Assembly: GCA_036245525.1 (NCBI GenBank)
Contig: BTPG01000004.1
Coordinates: 215,015,722 to 215,079,721, forward strand
Length of the DNA stretch: 64,000 bases
From: Semisulcospira habei
Lineage: Eukaryota > Mollusca > Gastropoda > Semisulcospiridae
Reading direction: 5' to 3'
A program made the position numbers and the translations under genes. Position 1 is the stretch's first letter. Every line of letters begins with the position of its first letter. The notes below the pieces were generated by a model. It worked only from the letters and a program-made list of their open reading frames with translations, had not been told where the DNA came from and ran no database searches. Below, one piece after another: positions 21,101-29,857 of the stretch.

Positions 21101-22803
21101 ACAAAAAGCTGTCAACGAACGTTTTAAGCTAGTTTCCCAAAAAGATTCCACCCGGTGCACATCACAGGAATAACATCGGAAGCTTTCTTCTTTTTTTTCC
21201 CAAAATTACTCTGTTAGGGTTTTTCCACAACCATCAAATGCACCAATTACCCCTTGACTCCACTCCACTGTCGTCTGCCTGCATACAACTGTGTACACTT
21301 TTGTTCTTCACCTTTTGTTTTATGTCACTCCTTCGCTTGCCACATTCCTTCTTTACGGCGGCTGGCAAGACAAGTAGTGACTGAATTCTGTACTTGTTTA
21401 TTTGTCTATTTGGAAATGAGAAGTATAATAAGAGATCTATATTAATAAATTGTGCTGTAATTGTCTTTTCTAAGCGTGTTTCTTTCTCCGTTGGGTTCTT
21501 CTCTGCATTTTACACGCTTGGCAGTCACCTTTTGGGTCTGAACCGTACACGTGCGGCCCCATGCAAGGCGCCCATGAGCACACTGGGTGAACAAAAATTA
21601 CCCAGCCAAATGTTGCTGTTTTATTCACACCACATGGCATGCCTCTTGCTGCTAAAAACGCCAAAAAGGGCGAAAACGTGAAAGCTTACGCCCTTAAAAT
21701 AATTACAAAAAATGGGCAAAAGTTTTCGAACTATGCTTTGCAGAATTGCTACAATAGGTCTACTGACGAGCAAAATAAATACAACGTTTATGGAATCATC
21801 GGAAACACTGCAATGTTTCCGATGATTCCGAAAATGTCCCGCATTTCTTTTGATCGTCAGTATATTATACATGCCCCAGAAGCTAAATGCACGTGTGACC
21901 TGGTGACCTGTACATGTAGTTGCTACACACCTGACAACGATGTAGCCGGCTTCCTGGAAATCTTGTATCATTGACGGAGTCACCTCCAAGTCCTCTGACA
22001 TCCGGCGGTATTCTATGGAGAGAAAAAAATATAGAAAGAAAGAGAAAAAGATCATGCAGTGAGTCGCTCAACCGAATAGGCTGTAACAGGATGCATATAA
22101 TAACATTCTTGAATTTTTCACTTGGCCCCTGTGACGTGCCGCATTGGGATACACGGCTTTATGCCGCGTATCCGAATGCGGCACTGCACTTCCCGATTGA
22201 GTAAAATCCTCATCGCAGTATTAATTAACTCATTCTACCCCAGACACACCACAGCAAGATAAAGATCGACCACTGATAGTTCAAGGGTGATGCCAGAATA
22301 GCTTGGCGCAATGGGCGCCAAGCTATTCTGGCATCACCCTTGAACTATCCTGGTCGATCTGTGTCATGCACTGCAACGCAGTCTTCAGAGGACGACTTCA
22401 AAATTTGGGGATTTCGGTCTTGGGGTAGAATGAGTTAAACAGCACTTTATTTGGCCGACTTCTTTCGTACCTTAGTAATAACTCACTTGTTTATCTACCG
22501 CACCTTTCAACCACAGCTTTGGGATGGACGGACGGACGGATTATGCATGCTTGCATGGACGGACGGGCGGATGGACGGACGGATGGATGGACGGACGGAT
22601 TATGCATGCATGGACGGACGGACTATGCATGCATGCATGGACGGACGGACGGATGGATGGATGGATGGATGGATAGTACTCATTCATTCATTCCATCACT
22701 ATATTCATTCATTCATGTATTCATTTAATTCAATTTAATTCATTCAATTCAATTCAATTCAATTCAATCATTCATTCATTAGCTCACCTTTCAGCGATGA
22801 CAT
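14616..22803 (-). CDS. PhyH-family Fe(II)/2-oxoglutarate dioxygenase, 9 exons
   Basis: Coding exons in order: 22803-22788, 22012-21931, 20117-20036, 19093-18983, 18258-18167, 17554-17464, 16606-16477, 15765-15614, 14729-14616; all introns are GT-AG and all phases agree. Total 870 bp = 289 residues plus stop. The start ATG (22803) has an in-frame TGA about 85 bp upstream. Iron-binding motif WHQD gives H124 and D126; the distal His is H213 in [14 protein letters not shown]; the Arg pair R223/R224 before [12 protein letters not shown] is the expected 2-oxoglutarate anchor. Other family signatures are ENGCLQ joined to VLEGSHK, GRIDH and GGQQGAD. These enzymes couple 2-oxoglutarate decarboxylation to substrate hydroxylation. 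No N-terminal signal or C-terminal peroxisomal SKL-like tripeptide is seen (it ends KEKEG), so a classical peroxisomal phytanoyl-CoA role is not supported and the substrate is unknown. Introns are full of MITEs and SINEs, but the frame is intact. Confidence 0.93.
14944..15045. mobile_element. Foldback MITE, H1 core
   Basis: AGTTCAAGGGTGGTGCCAGAA at 14959 pairs with TTCTGGCACCACCCTTGAACT. Outer arms GATCGGCTATAATAG / GTGGTCGATC. Lies in PhyH intron 8. Confidence 0.75.
15493..15603. mobile_element. Foldback element (CTCATTC..GAATGAG)
   Basis: CTCATTCAAGGAGCCCCGAAT..CAATAGCTGCAAAAGTGT pairs with ACACTTTCGCAGCTATTG..GGGGCGCCTCGAATGAG around TAGCGTTACCGGCGGCAACGC. Ends about 10 bp from the PhyH exon 8 donor. 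Confidence 0.75.
15614..15765 (-). CDS. PhyH exon 8 (distal His and Arg)
   Basis: Encodes [40 protein letters not shown] and [10 protein letters not shown]; carries H213 and R223/R224. Donor CATAAG|GTATAA lies 10 bp from a foldback element. Confidence 0.95.
15800..16290. other. PhyH intron 7, G- and C-rich, no gene
   Basis: Poly-G and poly-C tracts at about 16001-16020 and 16240-16258 with non-coding sequence between. Confidence 0.5.
16477..16606 (-). CDS. PhyH exon 7
   Basis: Encodes [40 protein letters not shown] and LQP; acceptor ATCGTGCAG with a weak polypyrimidine tract because a MITE ends about 20 bp upstream. Confidence 0.95.
16627..16790. mobile_element. TTAA foldback MITE, H1 core
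   Basis: TTAACCCATGCAGCCCTG at the left, then GGTCGACCATGATAGTTCAAG, H1 core (TGTAGGAATAGCTTGGCGCC) and ATCATGGTTGATC. The right end is degenerate. Sits in PhyH intron 6, next to the exon 7 acceptor. Confidence 0.75.
17117..17250 (+). repeat. (TTGG)n passing into (TTCG)n
   Basis: About 130 bp of GGTT then GTTC tetranucleotide repeat. Confidence 0.9.
17464..17554 (-). CDS. PhyH exon 6
   Basis: Encodes [20 protein letters not shown] then [10 protein letters not shown]; acceptor GCTCCAG, donor TGCAG|GTGGGT. Confidence 0.95.
17588..17813. mobile_element. TTAA element with H2 hairpin
   Basis: TTAAATCCCATTCACTGCCG / GGCAGTGAAGGGGTTAA ends, H2 hairpin 17641-17706 (near-perfect 31-bp stem, loop ATCT), then the usual flank. 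The best full-length H2 element in the window. In PhyH intron 5. Confidence 0.8.
17870..18143 (+). repeat. (TTA)n/(ATC)n microsatellite
   Basis: Long ATT/ATC array in PhyH intron 5, ending about 24 bp from the exon 5 donor (18167). Confidence 0.9.
18167..18258 (-). CDS. PhyH exon 5 (HxD iron ligands)
   Basis: Encodes [19 protein letters not shown] then [11 protein letters not shown]; carries H124 and D126. Donor GG|GTAAAG. Confidence 0.95.
18420..18535 (+). repeat. (CATC)n microsatellite
   Basis: CATCCATCCATC array in PhyH intron 4. Confidence 0.85.
18841..18921. mobile_element. TTAA foldback MITE, 81 bp
   Basis: TTAACTCATTCGAGACG at the left and CGTCTCGAATGAGTTAA at the right, with inner CGCCTCCGGATACG / CGTATTCGGAGGCG: a nearly complete palindrome with TTAA at both ends. 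A related hairpin lies at 22136-22184. Confidence 0.8.
18983..19093 (-). CDS. PhyH exon 4
   Basis: 37 codons, including [20 protein letters not shown]; acceptor TTCTGCAG, donor AAAAG|GTGGGG. Confidence 0.92.
19114..19192. mobile_element. MITE relic (ACTGACGAGCAAAATAAATG family)
   Basis: ATACTGACGAGCAAAATAAAT and ACTAACGAGCAAAAGAAATGC followed by GGAATCATCGGAAA. Full copies at 20175 and 21760. Confidence 0.65.
19245..19451 (+). mobile_element. tRNA-derived SINE with poly-A tail
   Basis: GGGACGTAGCTTAGTGGAAC (box A), GGGTTCAAATCC (box B), then a body with GATTGCGGTGCCTG and TCAAGTGTTCACGATAT and a 12-nt A tail. The tRNA fold is approximate and followed by a non-tRNA body, so it is called a SINE. 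In PhyH intron 3. Confidence 0.7.
19804..19935. mobile_element. TTAA element with H2 hairpin
   Basis: TTAACCCCTTGACTGCCGAG start; hairpin 19845-19912 (GCAAGAGGCATAGATCCTCA / TGATCTATGCCTCTTGC-type arms, loop TGTC). Confidence 0.75.
20036..20117 (-). CDS. PhyH exon 3
   Basis: Encodes [20 protein letters not shown] then IRGHIFT; acceptor GTCTACAG, donor ACG|GTGAGC. Confidence 0.9.
20175..20283. mobile_element. TA-bounded foldback MITE (GACGAGCAAAATAAATGC)
   Basis: TATACTGACGAACAGCAAAA..GGAATCATCAGAAACACT and AGTGTTTCCGATGATTCC..TTTGCTCGTTAGTGTA form one long hairpin. A mariner-like MITE is likely from the TA borders (inference). In PhyH intron 2. Confidence 0.7.
20850..21063. mobile_element. 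TTAA foldback MITE, H1 group delta
   Basis: ACCATTCAATCCTGAGGG (left, degraded) and GCAATGGGTGAAAGGGTTAA (right). H1 hairpin at 20952-21020 (GGTGGTGCCAGAATAGC). Confidence 0.7.
21285..21535 (+). repeat. Dispersed repeat, copy 2 (TTCTAAGCGTGTTTC-ended)
   Basis: Matches 300-515 in order; continues into TTTACACGCTTGGCAGTCAC, also found at 15340-15365 and inverted near 41640. Confidence 0.6.
21760..21862. mobile_element. TA-bounded foldback MITE
   Basis: CTACTGACGAGCAAAATAAAT..GGAATCATCGGAAACACTG mirrors AATGTTTCCGATGATTCC..TTTTGATCGTCAGTA. In PhyH intron 2. Confidence 0.7.
21931..22012 (-). CDS. PhyH exon 2
   Basis: Encodes [18 protein letters not shown] and QEAGYIVV; acceptor CTCCATAG, donor GTCAG|GTGTGT. 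Confidence 0.9.
22136..22184. repeat. Hairpin GTGCCGCATT..AATGCGGCAC
   Basis: 21-bp near-perfect stem around GCTTTATG; related to the MITE at 18841. In PhyH intron 1. Confidence 0.65.
22225..22438. mobile_element. TTAA foldback MITE, H1 group beta
   Basis: TTAACTCATTCTACCCC / GGGGTAGAATGAGTTAA perfect 17-bp termini, H1 core with GGTGATGCCAGAATAGC arms. A clean full-length copy. Confidence 0.85.
22523..22780 (+). repeat. GGAC/GGAT then ATTC microsatellites
   Basis: GGACGGACGGAT/GCATGCATG block to 22670, then CATTCATT and AATTCAATTC block ending next to PhyH exon 1. Confidence 0.85.
22788..22803 (-). CDS. PhyH exon 1 (start codon exon)
   Basis: Encodes MSSLK plus one base; donor AAAG|GTGAGC. 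The 5' UTR continues upstream on the minus strand. Confidence 0.75.
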
Positions 22804-22980
22804 TTTGAGTCGAGTGGTCGCTTGCTGGTTGTCCGGGTTCAAAGTGAAACGAATTTGCTTTCGATCAGATAACCTCAGCAGGCCAGATCAAGACTGCAAG
22901 AGACCACTTCAGCCTTGAAACTCGTGTTGCTGACGTCTTGGTCAACAGAAATCGCCCGTTGCGTGCGCGCTGCTGTTGAG

Positions 22981-23098
22981 TAACCCTTTGGCTGTCGCTA
23001 GCGGTTATTGTCACGGGGATTCCTGCAGGATGTCAGGGTGTTGTTATTCCTGCAGGAATCATTGCGACAAAAATTGCTACCGACAGCCAAAGGGTTAA
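22981..23098. mobile_element. TTAA foldback MITE (TTAACCCTTTGGCTGTC family)
   Basis: TAACCCTTTGGCTGTCG at the left (first T mutated) and CGACAGCCAAAGGGTTAA at the right; inner stem ATTCCTGCAGGA. Confidence 0.75.
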
Positions 23099-24211
23099 TG
23101 TACTGCATTGCTCGAAATAACGCCGTTCTGCATGCTGCCATCGCTACTATATAGCAGTACTGCTGTTTATGTGCTCGTAACGAAAATTATTTTTCATTAA
23201 GAAGTTTGAATGTCACAAAATAAAAGACCGTGCTTGCTCGTAACTATACATCAGCTGTACACGTGCCTATTCAATTGGCTTGTGAAAAGGTTGGACAAAT
23301 ATTAACAAGATGGGATGAACCATAACCCACAAAGTCCATTCTATATAAGAGCTGTCTTCTCTGTCAAGGGTCTCTAGCTTTTGTCTTTGACTTGACTGAT
23401 TCTGATGTTGAAATATCTCCTTTTAAAAAAGCCTTGCAGATGTGCCATTGCGTCATAGTGAACTCTATAAGGGGCGCGCGCAGCGCATACGCGTCATTGG
23501 TTTGTGAAAGGTCATTTGTCATGACGTATTTTTTTGTTCATTACGTAATTTTATATTTAACGTGATATGAGATTCGCTTTCGCTTCAAGACTTGGGGAAA
23601 ATGGTGACAAATCTAGAATTTCACGGTACAATTTCTGTCTTGCTAAAATTTGTGTGAAATCAGATTGACTTTACCTAGCTACATGCTATGCTAAGTACAC
23701 CTGCATTTTCTTCTGAAAGCGCGTCGATGTGTGTGTATGCGTGTTCGTGCGTGCAATGCGCGCGCTGCGGCAAACGCTATCCTCAGGAGGCATAGATGTT
23801 CATGCACCCTCCGGGCACTTGAGGATATATGCCTCAGGGAGATGCGCGCATATGTGTCATTGGTTTGTCAAACGTCAATTGTCATGACGTATTTTCACTT
23901 CATTGTTTTTACGTAATTTTATATTTAACGTGATATGAGTTTCGCTTTCGATTCAAGACTTGCGAAAATGGTGACAAAACTAGAATTTCACGGTACATTT
24001 GAGTCTTGCTATAGTTTTTGTGAAATCAGGTTGACTTTAACTAGCTGCATGCTCTTCTGAAAGCGTGTCGATGTGTGTGTATTTGTATGCGATTGCGTGA
24101 CTGCATGTGCGCGCTTCAAACATCCTCAAGAGGCATAGATGTTCATGCGCCCTCTGGGCACATGAGGATCTATGCCTCTTGGAGATGCGCGTATATGTGT
24201 GAGAAAGAGCG

Positions 24212-24264
<53 letters not shown>
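24212..24264 (+). repeat. (GA)n microsatellite
   Basis: About 25 GA dinucleotides. Confidence 0.95.
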
Positions 24265-24267
<3 letters not shown>

Positions 24268-24514
24268 ACGTCATATGTCTTCGTGGTGACGGAGTTGTTT
24301 CTTTTACGTCAAGAAGTCAAGGTTTTTAGTGTTTTAATTCTTTTCTGAAAAGAATTAATTTTTACTAAAGAAGTTGAAAGGATACAAAGCTGGCTAACGA
24401 ACTCATCCAATGTCTTTCTCCAAACTAGCTATATGCAAAAGTTTAAGTAAATATGACAAAAATTACGGACTCTAATCTGGGTCAACCGACTTCCTATAAA
24501 CGGTTGTTTATGTC

Positions 24515-25262
24515 TTCAATCCCATGTAGGGATCCCAGGTAATGAGAAAGCAGATAAAATAGCGAAGAAAGGCCTCGACCAAGAATCGACCTTCTTCGAC
24601 CTACCCTTGTCGGCAGCCGAAAGATCAAACGCCCTCCGGCCAGCCTTCCAAAATCTATGGGAAAAAGAATTTCATCACGCAAAAAGAGGTACACGTAAAG
24701 GCCTCACGAGGGTCCTAAACAACGTACCCATCCTACTCTCAGGAAAAAGAAAAGACCAAACCCGACTAACAAGAATCAGACTCTAGGGGGCGAGAGATAC
24801 CTGGTCCACCCCAACCCAGTCATATGTACATGCGGCCACACACTCACAACAGAACATATACTCCTAGACTGCCCTACCATAAACCACGCCAGAGCTAGAC
24901 TAGAAGACATACTAAACTCACCTCTCACTGGAAGGTCTCATAAACCCCACCCCAGACACTTGGCACACCACCGCAAACCAGACAATACAACTACTTAACA
25001 ATCACCCCCTGATCCAACACATCTAAACAAACGACCCGTCAGGGACGACAAGAACGAAGGAGAAACCCCCCCCCCCCACCCCCCTACGACTCGACCCCCA
25101 TAGGGCGCGGGCAGCCAGGATGCAAGACTGTAAAACTAGCGATGCGCGGGCACCAGCGACAGACAGCCAGAACTAAACCCCCTTCCCCCCCAACCCCTTG
25201 GCCCATCCCCCCCGGACGAAATCAGCGCCAGCTGGAAGTCCTTGTCCCTTCAATAATAGCAA
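24515..25262 (+). pseudogene. LINE 3' end: RNase H tail and CCHC-like motif
   Basis: Plus-strand frame reads SHVGIPGNEKADKIAKKGLD, the C-terminal part of the RNase H domain of I/Jockey-like LINEs, then CTCGHTLTTEHILLDC, the usual C-terminal Cys/His motif. A frameshift/stop lies near 24783. Short flanking CTTCAAT at 24513 and 25249 may be its target-site duplication; it sits inside the large repeat. Confidence 0.65.
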
Positions 25263-25380
25263 CTAGTAACTAGCAATGAGACATTCAATTTGCTCGGAGG
25301 ATCTCTTAGCCACCCACTTAAGAAAGTATTTCGCCAAGTTTCAAGCTTGTTTGTACAGTAATATCGGAGATTCTCTTGTT

Positions 25381-25573
25381 TACATACATACGCACATACA
25401 TACATACATACATACATACATACATACATACATACATACATACATACATACATACATACATACATACATACAAACATACATACATACATACATACATACA
25501 TACATACATACATACCATACATACATACATACATACATACATACATGCATGCATGCATGCATGCATACATACA

Positions 25574-25607
<34 letters not shown>

Positions 25608-25628
25608 CATACATACATACATACGCAC
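25381..25628 (+). repeat. (CATA)n microsatellite
   Basis: About 245 bp of CATACATA with a CATG stretch; open frames on both strands are period artefacts. Confidence 0.95.
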
Positions 25629-25894
25629 ATACGGCGCTTCGCGCCAAATGTACGTTCAGCAGCGAGGTTAGCGTAACTAGACATGACGTAATTTTTATCT
25701 TGTTACTTCAATTGTTAGAGGCCGGTTTAGCCTGCCCGCCTTTGACATCATGGACATGCTATTAAATTCGCCCCACCTCGACCCGTCCTAAAAAGTCCCT
25801 TAGTCTATAAATAGAAGGGACTTAAAAACCCATTTCCTTGGCGAATTTTAGTTCTCTAAGCCCGCCCTGTAGAAGGCAATTTGAAGAAAACGTC

Positions 25895-26345
25895 TTAAGC
25901 TACGTTTCAGCAAGCACGAATCCGATACGAATACGTTCCGAACCTGAGACGGTGAAGCAATTTTCCTTAAAAAATATTGCGTCATTTTCGTTCGAAGTCC
26001 GATGCGAATTCGTTTCCGCATCGCGCATATGGAAACACACAAACATGAAAGGACTCGCACGAACCTTCCTGTTTCGGACCCGATAACTCAGTGTAAAGCT
26101 ACGTTTCCATAAGCACGAATCCGATATAAATACAATCCGAAACAGATGCGATGATGCAATTTTCCTTCAATAACTGCGTCATTTTCGTTCAAAGCCGGAT
26201 GCGAATTCGTTTATCGCATCGGACATATGGAAATACACAAACGTGAAAAGGACTTGCACGATTTTTTCTGTTTGGGACCAGCTTCGGATTTGGATCGGTT
26301 TCGTATCGGATTCGTGTTAATGGGTAGCCGCCTTAAGAGTATCAG
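25895..26345. repeat. Head-to-tail MITE dimer (CTACGTTTC ends)
   Basis: GCTACGTTTC.. AGCACGAATCCGATA.. GCGTCATTTTCGTTC.. ATATGGAAA.ACACAAAC.TGAAA is present twice (25898 and 26099), and the right end (GGATTCGTGTTAATGGGTAGC) is the inverted repeat of the left end. Each unit is about 200-220 bp. TIR-type DNA element; superfamily not assigned. Confidence 0.65.
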
Positions 26346-26399
26346 GTTTGAAAACGTCAAAAGTAATTGTAAAAGTAACGAGTTTACCTTTTTGAGTAC

Positions 26400-27180
26400 A
26401 ACTCCCTGTTAAACAAATCTCAGTAAATGCAGTGCAATACATACTCGAACTAATCCAGAGAGATTTAAAGGAGACGCGAAGTCACACAACAGGATCTTCT
26501 TTCGTAGTCAAAAACAACAGAATCAGTCAGCAGACGGATTTATTTTTATTAATCGGAGCAGTAGTAGGTTAGTAGAATAGTGAAATAAAAGCATTTTGTG
26601 AGGTCATTTCTACTATTCTGTACTTTATCTTAGCATTGGGAATGGTAAACATGGTCTCACACAGACTTTCTTTTTTTCAGTACCCTGTTGAAGTCAGCAT
26701 AACATTGGGACATTCGCAGTCTAATGGAACAGAATCAGCGGCTAGCACAAAGCAATCGCAGCTGTACTTCGGCCAACTTGTGACACCCTTTCTACAATTC
26801 CCAGTACTAAGACATACCATGTAGTACACTGAGAATTCTAGAAAGGAGGTCACACATACTGTTCGTTTTTTTTTTTTTTTTTTAATTATTGACAAATAAT
26901 GCTCTGATTCTGTAAAATAAATGTCACTCTCTCTGGTAACTTATTCTGTTGTTTCGAACTATAAAATAAATCCCTATGTTAAGTTGACTTCGAGTCCCCT
27001 TAAAGTACAACGGAATGGTCTGAGATAACAACAGATTTTTTTTTATTTTTATTAAAGACCCTTCGCTGCCAATGATCATGGATTTTGCGTCTGAAACCGG
27101 GCCACTACACACTAACCGAAATTCGAGTCGCTAGAAAAGCGCAAATGAAATGGGACTCAAAATGCGGGCTACCAAGATAA
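26400..27180. other. Intergenic, nothing recognised
   Basis: AT-rich, no coding or repeat signal supported. Confidence 0.4.
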
Positions 27181-27191
27181 CACAGGACTAA

Positions 27192-27255
27192 CAAGAGACA
27201 TAAACCCTCATGAGCCCCCGCGACAGCGGGGGCTCATGAGGGTTTATGTCTCTTG
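27192..27255. mobile_element. H2 hairpin, perfect stem
   Basis: CAAGAGACATAAACCCTCAT.. and its exact complement around loop GACA; 30-bp stem. Confidence 0.8.
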
Positions 27256-27608
27256 CAGCTGGGTAGCGTTCACCTTGCCCATGCAGTTCAATGGTTAAAT
27301 GTGTATTCTCGGTTTTGGAAATCGGCTGTGCACTTTAATATCATACTGGTTAACTCCCTCGTGTCGCTTCCGCTGAACAGCAAGGCGAATCTCGGGAGAC
27401 CGGGCGCCCAGTGTGGTCCAGTGTCAGTTTGAGGGTCAGACTTGACCTTCCAACTTAACCCCCGTTGTGCATGCAACCACTAGTACCGTGTACAAAAGCG
27501 GTGGCTGTATGCACACAGAGGTTAAAAACGACCTACACCAGGCAGCAAAGGCGGGTCATCCACAGTTCGCAATATCTCCTTGATAAATGTTCTTAGTATG
27601 TCCAACAA

Positions 27609-28311
27609 TAATGCTGAACAAAAGAGCTAACATAAGTTATAATGTTTAAATGTCGTAAAATGCAATGCTGAACAAAAGAGCTAACATAAGTTATAAAGTT
27701 TAAATATCGTAAAATGCAATGCTGAACAAAAGAGCTAACATAAGTTATAAAGTTTAAATATCGTAAAATGCAATGCTGAACAAAAGAGCTAACATAAGTT
27801 ATAAAGTTTAAATATGGTAAAATGCAATGCTGAACAAAAGAGCTAACATAAGTTATAAAGTTTAAATATGGTAAAATGCAATGCTGAACAAAAGAGCTAA
27901 CATAAGTTATAAAGTTTAAATATGGTAAAATGCAATGCTGAACAAAAGAGCTAACATAAGTTATAAAGTTTAAATATGGTAAAATGCAATGCTGAACAAA
28001 AGAGCTACCATAAGTTATAAAGTTTAAATATCGTAAAATGCAATGCTAAACAAAAGAGCTAACATAAGTTATAAAGTTTAAATATGGTAAAATGCAATGC
28101 TGAACAAAAGAGCTAACATAAGTTATAAAGTTTAAATATCGTAAAATGCAATGCTGAACAAAAGAGCTAACATAAGTTATAAAGTTTAAATGTCGTAAAA
28201 TGCAATGCTGAACAAAAGAGCTAACATAAGTTATAAAGTTTAAATGTCGTAAAATGCAATGCTGAACAAAAGAGCTAACATAAGTTATAATGTTTAAATG
28301 TCGTAAAATAA
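27609..28311 (+). repeat. 54-bp minisatellite, 13 copies
   Basis: Unit starts GCTGAACAAAAGAGCTAACA and recurs every 54 bp at 27613, 27667, 27721 and on to 28261. Variation is concentrated at one site (ATATCG / ATATGG / ATGTCG). Because 54 is a multiple of 3, an 18-residue repeat frame stays open on the minus strand, without support as a gene. Confidence 0.95.
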
Positions 28312-28897
28312 AAGACTTACTCTGCCTTTCTTCTCGCCTTGGCGCAGGAAAGCTCCTTCCGTTTACTGACACACCTTCTGTACGTAGGAGAGATCCCATC
28401 CTGTTCCACGGGGCCTCTTCTTCTTCTTCTTGTCGTTCGCAGTGGGCTATACGGTCAGTGCAGCACCGGCGATGAATGACGTCGTTTTCTCCAGGTCTTC
28501 TCGACTGCCGTAGAGTTTGGTCTGCAGTGGAGTTGGCGACGGCCACACTTCTTTTCTTTCGTCGTCCAGTAGGGGGCATCTCTGGAGAATATGTTCCGCT
28601 GTTTGGTCTTCCTGGCATCCGACGGAGGAGTTCTAGGCCCTGTGGAACAGGATGGAGAGATTCGTACTAAATCAGTAAACGGCGAAGACTCCAGAAACAC
28701 ATTTTTTGTCGAATCGTCTAGTCAGGCCTCTTTAGTCACTCTGCAATAAGCCATTCAGTGTGTAACCACACCACCCGGGCCGTCTGCCCTGCCGGGGACT
28801 TGGATGGGGTTAACTAATTTTTAGTTCCAAGAGTCGTCCTGGTCAGCCCCACAGGGTGGATTTTTCTTTGTTTTTTGGGGGGCATATGTTTCTGTCT

Positions 28898-29857
28898 TAC
28901 GAAGAGGTGATGGAGAAACAGGGGCTAGGCTCGGAGATGAGTGAGAACGGGGAGAGGTTTGTAGACTTTTGTGCTCTAAACCGACTTGTCATTGGAGGCA
29001 GCATCTTCCCACACAGAAGAATACACAAAGCAACTTGGGTCTCACCTGACCATACAACAGAGAACCAAATAGACCATATCTGCATTAGCAAGAAATTTAG
29101 AAGATCCCTTCAAGATGTTCGAGTGAGGAGGGGAGCAGATGTCGCCTCAGACCACCATCTGCTTACCTTAAGAATGAAGCTCAAGCTAAAGAAAAGCCGC
29201 ACAGAGACAACAAGAAGACAGCGCTATAATGTAGGCCTCCTGAGAGAAACTGGAGTTAGAGAAGAGTTCAAACTGGTGCTGTCCAAACGGTTTCAAGCGC
29301 TACAGGAGCTAGTAAATGAAGAGGAGGCGGTCACCACAGAGCAGCAGTGGAAGGCAGTTAGAGAGGCGCTGAACTCAACCTGCAAAGACACTGTAGGGTT
29401 CAGGAAACACCACCACAAGGACTGGCTGTCGGCACAGACCTTGAAGAAGATAGAAGCGAGGAAGCAGAAGAAAGCAGCGGTCAACAACAGTCGCACGAGA
29501 GCAGCCAAAGTAAGGGCACAGGGGGAATACTCGGAAGCCAACCGCGAGGTGAAGAGGAGTATCAGGGCAGACAAGAGGGCCTACACAGACAGCCTGGCAG
29601 CAGAGGCAGAAAAGGCAGCAGGCAGCGGCAACATGAAACAGCTCTACGACATTACCAGAAGATTGTCGGGTAAGTATGGCCATACAGAAAGACCAGTAAA
29701 AGACAAAGAAGGCAAGCCTATTGCAGACAGAGCAGACCAACTCGACAGATGGGCCGAGTATTTTGAAGAGTTACTGAACAGACCTAGCCCACCCGACCCC
29801 CCCCCCCCCCCCCCCCGACATCCAGCCGGCAGAGACCGACCTACCCATCAGCTGTGA
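28898..29857 (+). pseudogene. LINE endonuclease C-terminus and linker
   Basis: Reads from YEEVMEKQGLGSEM; contains ATWVSPDHTTENQIDHICIS and ADVASDHHLLTL, the Asp/His catalytic end of an AP-like endonuclease (SDHHLL). The linker is rich in Lys/Arg/Ala. The frame is lost in a poly-C tract at about 29796-29816, after RPSPPDPP. N-terminal endonuclease residues are missing because of 5' truncation. Confidence 0.85.

Larger units (their letters stand above)
23275..25860 (+). repeat. Large dispersed repeat, left copy (inverted partner 59870-62150)
   Basis: Reverse complement of 59870-62150 in blocks: GATGGGATGAAC.ATAACCC, AAATATCTCCTTTT, CAATGACGCGT-type, TGGTGACAAA.CTAGAATTTC, GGTTGACTTTA, GGAGTCCGTAA-type and AAGTATTTCGCCAAGTTTCAAG. 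Contains an internal tandem duplication of about 380 bp (23487-23868, 23869-24200), each unit ending in an H2-like hairpin (23783, 24122). Interrupted by a LINE tail and a CATA microsatellite. Non-coding; class unknown. Confidence 0.7.

Noticed and set aside
25250..25765. Long Cys-Val-Tyr-Met and His-Thr-Tyr-Ile frames
   Set aside because: Products of the (CATA)n microsatellite.
28046..28618. 190-residue open frame on the minus strand
   Set aside because: Half of it is the 18-residue read-through of the 54-bp satellite; no homology and no start context.
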